In this document: one piece after another, positions 7,575 to 14,718 of the stretch | How the letters are laid out: every line of letters begins with the position of its first letter | Numbering within the stretch: the first letter of the stretch is position 1 | Source of the DNA: PVC group bacterium | Lineage (GTDB): Bacteria > Verrucomicrobiota > Kiritimatiellia > SS1-B-03-39 > PXDE01 | Direction: 5' to 3' | DNA: 15,921 bases | NCBI GenBank assembly: GCA_003566475.1 | Contig: PXDE01000553.1 | Location: 1-15,921, forward strand | Position numbers and translations under genes: made by a program | The notes under the pieces: generated by a model | Told to the model about the DNA's origin: nothing | Seen by the model: only the letters and a program-made list of their open reading frames with translations | Databases searched by the model: none

Positions 7575-9353
7575 ATGAGACCGTTCCGCCTGTCCGTCCT
7601 GCTTGCCGTCCCGTTCGTCCTGGGTTTCGGGTCCGCGCTGGCCGAGGAGGCGGCGGCGGTGGAGACCCGGGTCACCGAGGTCACCGTGTTCGCCGACCGG
7701 GCCCGGGTGACCCGCGAGGGGGAGGCCGCCCTCACCGGCGCGCCCCAGCGCATCCGGTTCGCCGACCTGCCGTCCTGGCTCGACGAGAGCTCGGTGCGGG
7801 TCCGGCTGGCCGGGCCGGCGGCGGGCGAGGTGCTCGACGTGGTGGTCGAGACCACCTTCCTGGCCGAGACCGACGACGCGGCGGTGCGCGAGGCCGAGGC
7901 CGCCGTGCGCGAGGTGCAGGACCAGATGCGGGTGATCGAGGACCGGACCCGCGTCCTCCAGGCCCAGCAGGTGGAGGCCATCCGGGTGTTCACCATGGAC
8001 AAGTTCCCCAAGGACGCGGCGGCCCGGCCGGTGGACGTGGACGAGTACCGCCAGGTGGTGGCCTTCCTGTCCGAGAGCCTGACCGAGCTCAACGACCGGC
8101 GCCGGGAGCTCGACCTCGAGCGCCGGGCCCTCCAGCCCGAGCTGAGCGCCCGCCAGCGGCGCCTCCAGGAGATCCAGCAGCGGGCCCGGCTCGAGAAGAA
8201 GCACGTGGAGGCCCTGGTCCGCGGCGCGGAGGCGGGGGCGGCGGCGGTCCAGCTCGTGTACCAGCTCCCCGGCACCACCTGGGAGCCCCGCCACGAGGCC
8301 CGGGTGACCGGGGACAACGGCCAGGTCGCCGTCCATTCGTTCGCGGCGGTGACCCAGACCACCGGCGAGGACTGGACCGACGTGGCCATCACCTTCTCGA
8401 CCCGGAGCCCCGACGAGGCCATGACCATCCCCGAACTCACCACCATGCTGGTGGGCCGCGACGTCACCGTGGCCGCCCCGCGGCCGGCCGCCAGCAAGAG
8501 CTCGTGGGACTCGGCCAACCGCCGGTTCGTGGCCGTCAACGCGCTGGTGTACAACCTGAGAAACGAGGACGTGCGCGAGCAGGCCGCCTACGCCGACAAC
8601 TGGAACCGGCAGGTGGTGGTCCAGCAGCGGGTGCAGGCCCGGTTCGAGGAGATCCGGAAGCGCGGCACCACCGCCCTGTTCCGGGGGGAGGGCCGGGTGA
8701 CGGTGCGGGCGGACGGCCGCGAGGTCCGGGTGCCCGTGGGCCGCCTGGAGGTCGACGCCGATCTGGCCACGGTGGCCGTGCCCTCGGTGTCGCTGAATGC
8801 GGTGAACACCGCCCTCATCCGCAACGCCGGGGACCAGCCCCTGCTGCCCGGAACCATGGCCCTGTTCCGCGACGGGGATTTCCTTGGCTCCACCGAGGTC
8901 GAGTTTGTGGCCCCCGGCGAGACGTTCGCGCTGTTCATGGGCCTGGCCGACGAGATCAAGGTCTCGCGCACCCTGGACCGGCGGCAGAGCTCGGCCAACT
9001 GGACCGGCTCGCGGCGGCGGATCCGGGTGCTGTTCTCGATCGAGCTCGATAACCTGGGCGGTTCGCCCCGCGTGGTCGACCTGAAGGACCAGATTCCCGT
9101 CTCCGAGAACCGGGACATCCGGGTCACCGACGTGGCGCTCGATCCCCGGGCCCGGCCGGACGACCAGGGGATGGTGGTCTGGAAGGTCGAGCTGGCCCCG
9201 GGGGCGCGGCGGCAGGTGCAGGTCGGCTACACCGTGGACTATCCGCGCGACTACCTGGCCCAGCGGGCCGCCGCCCCCCAGGCCGAGGGCCTCCCGGCCA
9301 GCCCGACCTACCGGCTCGATCGACAGCTCATGGAACTGGAGGCGAATTTCTAG
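7575..9353 (+). CDS. MuiA-family protein (DUF4140/DUF4139), exported
   Basis: This is a 592-residue protein starting at ATG 7575 behind a strong GGAGGA site. Residues 1-23 are a signal peptide ending in ALA. Residues about 29-95 match the DUF4140 start of the mucoidy-inhibitor MuiA family (VETRVTEVTVFADRARVTRE, then a DLPSWLDESSVRV stretch). Residues about 95-215 are two predicted coiled-coil segments rich in Glu, Arg and Gln. The rest is DUF4139-like, with the LPGTTWEPRHEARV strand, a QTTGEDWTDVAITFSTRSP motif and a late DLKDQIPVSENRDIRV stretch. Length and domain order are normal for the family. Family members are periplasmic or envelope proteins. The name comes from an effect on mucoid growth, and the biochemical role is unknown. 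It is monocistronic on present evidence and divergent from the zinc-ribbon membrane protein. Confidence 0.88.
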   Translation: MRPFRLSVLLAVPFVLGFGSALAEEAAAVETRVTEVTVFADRARVTREGEAALTGAPQRIRFADLPSWLDESSVRVRLAGPAAGEVLDVVVETTFLAETDDAAVREAEAAVREVQDQMRVIEDRTRVLQAQQVEAIRVFTMDKFPKDAAARPVDVDEYRQVVAFLSESLTELNDRRRELDLERRALQPELSARQRRLQEIQQRARLEKKHVEALVRGAEAGAAAVQLVYQLPGTTWEPRHEARVTGDNGQVAVHSFAAVTQTTGEDWTDVAITFSTRSPDEAMTIPELTTMLVGRDVTVAAPRPAASKSSWDSANRRFVAVNALVYNLRNEDVREQAAYADNWNRQVVVQQRVQARFEEIRKRGTTALFRGEGRVTVRADGREVRVPVGRLEVDADLATVAVPSVSLNAVNTALIRNAGDQPLLPGTMALFRDGDFLGSTEVEFVAPGETFALFMGLADEIKVSRTLDRRQSSANWTGSRRRIRVLFSIELDNLGGSPRVVDLKDQIPVSENRDIRVTDVALDPRARPDDQGMVVWKVELAPGARRQVQVGYTVDYPRDYLAQRAAAPQAEGLPASPTYRLDRQLMELEANF

Positions 9354-9362
9354 ACCGCCCCC

Positions 9363-9396
9363 CAACGCAAGGCCGCGTCGCCCACGCTGCGCGTTG
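9363..9396 (+). terminator. Nested hairpin after the MuiA-family stop
   Basis: CAACGC (9363-9368) pairs with GCGTTG (9391-9396), and inside it GCGT (9375-9378) pairs with ACGC (9384-9387). It lies 10 bp after the stop codon. There is no T run, so if it ends transcription it would not be a classic intrinsic terminator. It could instead be a 3'-end stabiliser or a small repeat. Confidence 0.25.
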
Positions 9397-9477
9397 CTCC
9401 CCCAAGGCGCCAGACCAAGGTCGCCACGCACCAGCGCCAAGGCTAAAGGGGCGGCGGCCCATGCCCGGACCTGTCCG

Positions 9478-9505
9478 TTGACGTGCCCATATATGTGGGT
9501 ATCTT
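9478..9505 (+). promoter_or_regulatory. Promoter with embedded palindrome for the vapBC-type operon
   Basis: TTGACG (9478-9483) and TATCTT (9500-9505) are 16 bp apart. The spacer contains CCCATATATGTGGG (9486-9499), an imperfect palindrome with a perfect CATATATG core. RHH antitoxins usually repress their own operon by binding palindromes at the promoter, so this is the likely operator. The -10 box ends 6 bp before ATG 9512 and there is no Shine-Dalgarno, which predicts a leaderless mRNA. Confidence 0.55.
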
Positions 9506-9511
9506 TGAGCT

Positions 9512-9766
9512 ATGAAAACGACACTGGAGATGCCGGATCATCTGTACCGAGAGGTCAAGGCCTCGGCGGCCCGGCAGGGGCGGACCATGGCGAGTTTCGT
9601 GACCTCCGCCGTCGAGGCGAAGCTGGCCGAGGACCGGCGGCAGGCCGAGGACAGGCCCTGGATGGCGTATGCCGGGGTCTTCCGAGGCGACCCTGAAGGT
9701 TCGGCCCGGATCCGGAACGTCATCCAGAAAGGCTGCGAGCGGATCGACCCGGCCGACTGGGCATGA
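9512..9766 (+). CDS. VapB-type ribbon-helix-helix antitoxin
   Basis: This is an 84-residue protein. The N-terminus (KTTLEMPDHLYREVKASAAR) gives the beta strand and first helix of a ribbon-helix-helix DNA-binding fold, and residues 24-40 (RTMASFVTSAVEAKLAE) give the second helix. The C-terminal half (about 40-84) would wrap the toxin partner. Its TGA overlaps the ATG of the PIN-toxin gene (ATGA, 9763-9766), the usual coupling in toxin-antitoxin pairs. RHH antitoxins neutralise their toxin and autoregulate the operon; a palindrome sits in the promoter just upstream. The gene appears intact although its partner is frameshifted. Assignment to the VapB group rests on the neighbour more than on the sequence. 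Confidence 0.8.
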   Translation: MKTTLEMPDHLYREVKASAARQGRTMASFVTSAVEAKLAEDRRQAEDRPWMAYAGVFRGDPEGSARIRNVIQKGCERIDPADWA

Positions 9767-10122
9767 TCCTGGACACCAACGCCCTTTCGGCGTTCTTCGA
9801 TGGACACCCGGCGGTGACGGACAAGCTGGCCGGGCCGACCGCGTCCACCTGCCCGTGATCGTGATCGGCGAGTACCGATACGGGCTTCTGGGGTCACGGC
9901 TGCGCCGGGAGCGCGAGCCCAAGCTTCTGGCCTTCGCCCAATCCGCCACGGTTCTTCCGGTGGTCGAGTCCACGACCCTCGCCTACGCCTCCATCCGACA
10001 CGGACTGCGCAGGGCCGGAACACCCATTCCCGAGAACGACATCTGGATCGCCGCGCTGGCCGTCGAGCATGGACTGGAGATCATGAGCGACCACCACCCA
10101 GACGTTTCGGGTGGGGCGCTCG
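9763..10122 (+). pseudogene. Frameshifted VapC-type PIN-domain toxin
   Basis: ATG 9763 opens MILDTNALSAFFDGHPAV, the start of a PIN ribonuclease with its first catalytic Asp (residue 4), but it stops at TGA 9856-9858. The rest of the toxin is in the -1 frame from about 9834. It reads ADRVHLPVIVIGEYRYGLL (Glu at 9870), then YASIRHGLRRAG and IPENDIWIAALAVEHGL (Asp at 10038), with the last acidic position at SDHH (10089). All four PIN acidic residues are thus present across two frames. One extra base in the G run at 9832-9834 would restore the gene. The C-terminus after about 10100 is not typical of the family and overlaps the antisense gene at 9894-10346, so the end is approximate. Unless the shift is a sequencing error or programmed, the toxin is inactive. 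Confidence 0.75.
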
Positions 10123-10346
10123 CCGGGCGGAATGATCGGCGCCACGTAGAGGAGCCCGTCCTTGACCACGAAGCGGGTCGCGGTTCGCGCTTCGCCTTCG
10201 CCGGAGACGAAGAGCCGGTCCTCCACGAACTCGAAGGCGAATCCCGGCCCCTCAAAGCGCCCGGCGAGCGCGGGGGGCTCCTCCTCCGCCCTCCCTACGG
10301 GCCGGAGGACGGCCAGAGCCAACAGGATCCACAGCAGCTTTCTCAT
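9894..10346 (-). CDS. Small secreted protein, C-terminus antisense to the toxin remnant
   Basis: The frame has 150 residues from ATG 10346, with a signal peptide (MRKLLWILLALAVLRPVGRA, cut near residue 20). Residues 28-85 look like a small beta-rich domain (GRFEGPGFAFEFVEDRLFVS, then TRFVVKDGLLYVAPIIPP). From about residue 80 (position 10109) to the stop at 9894 the frame runs antisense through the PIN-toxin sequence and its composition stops looking like protein. The natural 3' end was probably cut off by the toxin-antitoxin module, or the reverse. It starts 21 bp after the stop of the DsrE-like lipoprotein gene on the same strand, so the two probably form an operon. The Shine-Dalgarno is weak. 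The function is unknown. Confidence 0.5.
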   Translation of the reverse strand: MRKLLWILLALAVLRPVGRAEEEPPALAGRFEGPGFAFEFVEDRLFVSGEGEARTATRFVVKDGLLYVAPIIPPGERPTRNVWVVVAHDLQSMLDGQRGDPDVVLGNGCSGPAQSVSDGGVGEGRGLDHRKNRGGLGEGQKLGLALPAQP

Positions 10347-10367
10347 GAGCCTACGCCCGGGCCAGGC

Positions 10368-10802
10368 CTAGTAATCCAGCGTGAGGATCCGGCCTCGGGT
10401 GAACGAGAAGAACGCCTCGCGGTTGGCCGGCTGAACGCCTTCGGCAAGATCATCGGGACTGCGCCCCGCCGCCTTCAGACACCCCGGACAGGCCATGAGC
10501 GTCACCCCCTTCTCGCGCAGAACCGCGATCTGGGTATGGGACGAGGGGAAATGGGCGTAGGTGACGTCCGCGGCGTCGTTCAGCACGGCCTGAACCCCGT
10601 CGACATCGAAATAGACCAGCACATCGTGCTGGTCGGCCATCATGGCCGCCATGTTCAGGCCCATCAGCAGGCGGTGGGCATCATTCTCGGCATGGGTGAT
10701 GTGGACGAACACGCCATCGCGTGGCTCCGGCGAGGGACCGGGCTGGCAGGCTGTGGCGGCGAGGACGACCAGGAGGGCCAGACTCGCGGTCATGGATTTC
10801 AT
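10368..10802 (-). CDS. DsrE-like domain lipoprotein
   Basis: This is a 144-residue protein starting at ATG 10802, with AGGGAG 6-7 nt upstream. The N-terminus is a lipoprotein signal (SLALLVVLAATAC) with the lipid-attachment cysteine at 19. Residues 31-144 resemble the DsrE/DsrF fold: a VFVHITH first strand, a HRLLMGLNMAAMMAD helix, a DVLVYFDVDGVQAV strand, and a CPGC motif (C105, C108) in the region where DsrE-family proteins often carry a functional cysteine. It ends with FFSFTRGRILTLDY. Cytoplasmic DsrE proteins take part in sulfur transfer and tRNA thiolation. A membrane-anchored form outside the cytoplasm suggests a redox or sulfur-binding role, which is inference. It is probably cotranscribed with the small secreted protein downstream. 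Confidence 0.78.
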   Translation of the reverse strand: MKSMTASLALLVVLAATACQPGPSPEPRDGVFVHITHAENDAHRLLMGLNMAAMMADQHDVLVYFDVDGVQAVLNDAADVTYAHFPSSHTQIAVLREKGVTLMACPGCLKAAGRSPDDLAEGVQPANREAFFSFTRGRILTLDY

Positions 10803-10911
10803 GTTTGCTCCCTTGGTGGATGCGGAATAACGACCCGAAGCCTATCGCGATGTTGCAGAGCGGACGTGTCCTGAATCTAGGCGACCAGCGTGCTGCATGG
10901 CCAAGATCCCG

Positions 10912-12342
10912 TCAAGAGGATGGTCCTCGCGCCCCCAGCGCCCGCACCTCGATGTCGCTCTCGGTCTGCACCAGCGCCTCCACGTCCGGCTGGCTGGGGG
11001 CGAGGCCGGGGCAGTCCACCACCGCGTCGCGGACCCGGCGGGCCCAGATCGCGTGCATGGGGAGGGTTCCGTGGATGCCCGGGAACTGGCCGTCCGGCTT
11101 CTCCGCCGGGTCGGCGTCGGGGGAGGGCCAGGTGGTGACCACGTTGTACAGGCCCAGCCCCCGCACGTTGTCGGCCACGATGGCCGAGCGCACGTCGCGG
11201 CTGAGCGGGTTGTCGTTGCTCATCTGGCTCGACCGCATGCGGTTGACGGTGAGCCTGGGATCCTCGATCTCCGGATAGCGCAGGTGGATGTCGCGCAGGG
11301 TGACGTTCTCGATGCAGGCCCCGTCCTTGGCGGTGAGCACGATCCGGCCCCGGGTCTCGGCGGTGAAGTTGCTGATGACGATGTTGCGCAGCGTGCCCAG
11401 CCCGGGGTCCTTCCGTCCGTGCGACTGGATGTCCAGGTAGATCGGCCGCTCCAGCGGGACCTGGCTCATGGTGCGGCCGGTGATGTTGCTGATGGCCACG
11501 TTCTCGATGGTCCCCGCCTCCCACATCTCCATCTGGATCATGCGCAGGGCGGCCCGGACCACGCAGTTGCTGAAGGCCACGTCGCGGATGGCGAAGGCGG
11601 TCTCCGCCCCCAGCCCCAGGGCCGCGCAGTTGCTCTCCAGGATGCAGTTGGTGACCACGATCCGCTCGCAGTCGCGGGCGTCGTCGGTGGCCTTGAGGAT
11701 GATGGCGTCGTCCCCGCAGCGCAGCTCGCAGTCCGATACCCACACGTCGCGGCAGCCGTTGATGTCGAACCCGTCGGTGTTGGGGCCGAACAGATGGTTG
11801 TCGACGGTCACCCCCTGGATCCGGACCCGGTCGCAGAGGTAGGTGTGGAGGGTCCAGCCCGGGCTGTTGCGCAGGGTGAACCCGCGCAGCACCACGTCGC
11901 GGGAGTTGCGGACCTCCATGAGCGGGCTCACCCGCTTGCCCTTGTGGCGGTGGAACAGCCCCACCGCCCCCTGGCTGCGGTCGCCCATCGGCGGGTCCCA
12001 GAACGCCGGGCCCTGGCCGTCGATCACCCCGTCGCCCTCGACGGTCAGCCCCTCGCAGCCGTCGGCGTAGAGCAGGTGGTAGGGCTGGCGGTCCTTGTTG
12101 TGACCCCGGGCCAGGTGCTCGTAGGCCTCGATGTCGGGATGGGCCTTCAGCACCGCGCCGCGCTCGAGGCGGAGGGTCATGCCGCCCCGGAGGTGGATGG
12201 TGGTGATCTCCCACTCGCCCGGATCCACGCTCACCACGCCGCCGGTGGAGGCGGTCTCGTCGATCAGGGCCTGGAGGGCGGCGGTGGTCTCGCGGACCGG
12301 GGCGCCGGGGGACACGCGGCTGGAGAGGTGGGTGTGGTTCAT
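10912..12342 (-). CDS. GH28-like right-handed beta-helix protein (polygalacturonase superfamily)
   Basis: This is a 476-residue protein without a signal peptide, so probably cytoplasmic. It has the GH28 layout: an N-terminal cap with ALQALIDETASTGGVV, a VEGDGVIDGQG rung, then stacked beta-helix rungs. It keeps NTDG (188-191) and GDD (210-212), which hold three Asp residues used by polygalacturonases. The next two family motifs are changed: where GHG is expected the sequence reads GLGAE (243-247), and where RIK is expected it reads RMIQ (267-270). Hydrolase activity on galacturonan is therefore uncertain, and a different sugar acid or a modified mechanism is possible. ATG 12342 has no Shine-Dalgarno and lies 9 bp from a -10 box, so translation is probably leaderless. 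The gene is divergent from the transketolase-like gene, which suggests shared sugar metabolism. Confidence 0.85.
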   Translation of the reverse strand: MNHTHLSSRVSPGAPVRETTAALQALIDETASTGGVVSVDPGEWEITTIHLRGGMTLRLERGAVLKAHPDIEAYEHLARGHNKDRQPYHLLYADGCEGLTVEGDGVIDGQGPAFWDPPMGDRSQGAVGLFHRHKGKRVSPLMEVRNSRDVVLRGFTLRNSPGWTLHTYLCDRVRIQGVTVDNHLFGPNTDGFDINGCRDVWVSDCELRCGDDAIILKATDDARDCERIVVTNCILESNCAALGLGAETAFAIRDVAFSNCVVRAALRMIQMEMWEAGTIENVAISNITGRTMSQVPLERPIYLDIQSHGRKDPGLGTLRNIVISNFTAETRGRIVLTAKDGACIENVTLRDIHLRYPEIEDPRLTVNRMRSSQMSNDNPLSRDVRSAIVADNVRGLGLYNVVTTWPSPDADPAEKPDGQFPGIHGTLPMHAIWARRVRDAVVDCPGLAPSQPDVEALVQTESDIEVRALGARGPSS

Positions 12343-12350
12343 GGGGGCGG

Positions 12351-12379
12351 AGTGTAGGCGCTCGCCCACGCCACGGCAA
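12351..12379 (-). promoter_or_regulatory. Promoter of the GH28-like gene (leaderless mRNA)
   Basis: On the minus strand TTGCCG (12379-12374) and TACACT (12356-12351) are separated by exactly 17 bp. The expected start point (about 12344-12346) is only a few bases before ATG 12342, and there is no Shine-Dalgarno, so the mRNA should be essentially leaderless. Confidence 0.5.
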
Positions 12380-12388
12380 CCGTCGCGC

Positions 12389-12417
12389 TTGTTCCGCCGC
12401 CGGGGTGCTGCTAAATT
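12389..12417 (+). promoter_or_regulatory. Promoter of the transketolase-like gene
   Basis: TTGTTC (12389-12394) and TAAATT (12412-12417) are separated by exactly 17 bp. The start point would be near 12424, leaving a leader of about 45 nt that holds AAGGAG eight bases before ATG 12469. The -35 box lies only 9 bp from the -35 box of the divergent GH28 promoter. Confidence 0.5.
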
Positions 12418-12468
12418 CACCGCTCTTCTATCCGGAATCCCTCCCGCCCCGAGGCAAGGAGCCGCCCA

Positions 12469-14718
12469 ATGACCGCACATTCGTCCACCTTCGCATCCGC
12501 CCAGCACGCCCGCAACGACCAGCTCCTGAGCCAGGCCCGGTACCTGGGCCGGGAGGTCACCTCCGAGGTGCTGCCGCTCCAGCTCGATATCGCCGCCGTG
12601 GAGAGCCTGACCGACGACCAGGCGGCCACCCTCCAGGCCGTGGAGATCGACGCCGCCCGCATCGCCATCCAATCCCTGGCCTCCCTGGCCACCATCGGCG
12701 AGCTCGACCACCTCGGGGGCGGGCTCGACCTGATCCCCGCCCTCAACCTCTCCCTCGCGGTCAGCGACTACCGGAAGATCGAGTACACCATCGAGAACGC
12801 CCACTGCAGCATCGGCTACTACGGGCTTCTGGCCGCCCACGGGTTCGTGGACCGGAAGGACGTCATCCAGGGCTTCCGCCGCGGGCTCGACATCGCCGGG
12901 CACGTGTCGTGGCTGCCCGGGGGCACCCAGCTCAACGGAGGCCGGCTGGGGGTGATGATCCCGGTCGCGGTCGGCCAGGCCCTGGGCAAGCGCGGGATGC
13001 TGGGCGACGGCTGCTGGGTGATCACCCACTGCGGCGACGCGGGCTGGATCTCCGGCCAGGCCCTCAACGGCTTCAACGCCGCCGACCTCCACGGCGCCCC
13101 CTGCACCTTCGTCATGCACCGCAACGGGATCCAGCTCTCCGGCTCCAACCGGCAGATCATGGACAAGGATCCCCGGCCCATCATCGCCTCCCTGGGCATC
13201 GAGATCCTCGAGATCGAGACCGTGAACGACGTCCAGGCCCTCTACGCCGCCTACCGCGAGGCCTACGCCCTGGCCGGGAAGGGCCGGCCCTCCATGATCT
13301 ACCCCACCGGCAGGACCGGGGTGGCCCTGAGCCAGTTCGCGGCCGATCACGGGATCGAGCAGGAGACCCAGGCGTTCGCGGCCAGGCACGGCGTGCCCTT
13401 CGACACCCCGGTGTGGATCCCCGGCTCGCTCATGAGCTACCGCGACATCGAGCCCATGCTGGAGTGCATCTTCCTGGTGAACCAGCTCCCCGGCGGGGCC
13501 GGCCACCACGACGGGCACATGAAGGGACGCCAGGAGGAGGAGGTGCTGGGCAACCCCATGATGTCCTTCTCCGACCGCCACCAGGCCGTGCTCGAGGCGC
13601 TTCGCCGGGCCCCCGTCCGCACGGTGACCACCCTGGCCCGGCCCGAGCCCGGCTCGGAAAACCTCCCCCTCGACGACCCCGACCTCAAGGACGTGGCCCT
13701 GCCCGAGCCCGGCAAGGCGGTGAGCCCCCGCGCCGGCGTGCAGGCCGGCTACGCTCTGGTGGCCAAGAAGTATCCCCGACAGACCTTCATCGTGAGCTGT
13801 GACCTCGATCCCTCGACCAAGCTCGACAAGGCCAAGGCCCTGGTCGACGACCAGCACCGGTTCGAGCTGAGCATCGAGGAGCAGGTCGCCACCATGGTCG
13901 CCGACGGGCTGGCCATGGCCACCCACGAGCCCCAGCTCAACGTGTTCTCCACCTTCTCCGCCTTCTTCGAGGGCATCGCCCGCGAGGGCCTCGAGCTGTG
14001 GCGCTACCAGCGCAACCTCAACGGGGTCAACGAGGGGCTCAACGTCACGCTCCACATGTCCCATGTGGGTGCCTGCACCGGCCGCGACCATTTCTCCGGC
14101 TGGTCGCTGGACTGGGTGACCCTGGCCCTCGGCTACCTCCCCTATCTGCACCGGTTCTACGCGCCCGCCGACGCCCGGGCCGCCTTCCTGGCCGTCAAGG
14201 ATCTGGCCGCCCACTACGGCGGCCACCTCATCGGCATCCCACGCGACAACCTGCCCGTGCTGGCCGGCGCCGACGGCAGCCCGCTCTGGAATCCGGGCGA
14301 CGCCTGGGAGGCGGTCACGCCCTACCGGACCCACGAGGGGGCGAAGAAGGCCATCCTCGCCCTCGGCGCTCCGGCCTACCTGGCCGGCGAGGCCGCCGAG
14401 GAGCTGACCGCCGCCGGCGATCCGACCGATGCGCTGGTGGTCAACGGCCTGCCCCTGCCCGGAGGACAGATCGGGCGCTGGGCTGAGCAGTACCCGGGCG
14501 GGCTGGTCACCATCGAGGACGGGCTCATCGGCTGCGACCGCAGCGGCCTGCGCGGATTCGCGGGGCTGGTGGCCGGGAACCTCCACGGGACCGGGGTGCC
14601 GTTCGGTGCCGTGGGCATCGTCGATCCCCGCATCGCGCCCTCCGAGGGCCACCTCGAGGTCTGGGAGCACTTCGGCATCACCAAGGCCGCGCTGGTCGAG
14701 GCCGTCCGGGGTCTCTGA
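12469..14718 (+). CDS. Transketolase-like thiamine-diphosphate enzyme
   Basis: The protein has 749 residues, against about 660 for classical transketolase. The start is fixed by AAGGAG 8 nt before ATG 12469. An N-terminal extension precedes the family region, which begins near HCSIGYYGLLAAHGF. The diphosphate-binding loop reads CGDAGWISGQ (D190) and is followed 29 residues later by HRNGI (N219, I221). This matches the GDG-N30-N motif except that the second Gly is Ala. The cofactor-activating Glu is probably E471 in LSIEEQ. In the Pyr domain the usual THDxxxxGEDGxxHQP is replaced by a segment holding SHVG (531-534), GRD (538-540) and FSGWSLD, so the conserved substrate His is a Gly (544). It should bind the cofactor, but a standard sugar-phosphate substrate is doubtful. 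It is divergent from the GH28-like gene. Confidence 0.85.
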   Translation: MTAHSSTFASAQHARNDQLLSQARYLGREVTSEVLPLQLDIAAVESLTDDQAATLQAVEIDAARIAIQSLASLATIGELDHLGGGLDLIPALNLSLAVSDYRKIEYTIENAHCSIGYYGLLAAHGFVDRKDVIQGFRRGLDIAGHVSWLPGGTQLNGGRLGVMIPVAVGQALGKRGMLGDGCWVITHCGDAGWISGQALNGFNAADLHGAPCTFVMHRNGIQLSGSNRQIMDKDPRPIIASLGIEILEIETVNDVQALYAAYREAYALAGKGRPSMIYPTGRTGVALSQFAADHGIEQETQAFAARHGVPFDTPVWIPGSLMSYRDIEPMLECIFLVNQLPGGAGHHDGHMKGRQEEEVLGNPMMSFSDRHQAVLEALRRAPVRTVTTLARPEPGSENLPLDDPDLKDVALPEPGKAVSPRAGVQAGYALVAKKYPRQTFIVSCDLDPSTKLDKAKALVDDQHRFELSIEEQVATMVADGLAMATHEPQLNVFSTFSAFFEGIAREGLELWRYQRNLNGVNEGLNVTLHMSHVGACTGRDHFSGWSLDWVTLALGYLPYLHRFYAPADARAAFLAVKDLAAHYGGHLIGIPRDNLPVLAGADGSPLWNPGDAWEAVTPYRTHEGAKKAILALGAPAYLAGEAAEELTAAGDPTDALVVNGLPLPGGQIGRWAEQYPGGLVTIEDGLIGCDRSGLRGFAGLVAGNLHGTGVPFGAVGIVDPRIAPSEGHLEVWEHFGITKAALVEAVRGL

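Noticed and set aside
7395..9440. Upstream extension of the zinc-ribbon membrane protein to 890 residues
   Set aside because: It is antisense to the MuiA-family gene; ATG 7394 has its own GGAGG site.
10897..12357. A 486-codon plus-strand frame opposite the GH28-like gene
   Set aside because: Low-complexity Val/Ala/Gly/His sequence with no motif; the minus-strand frame has clear GH28 signatures.
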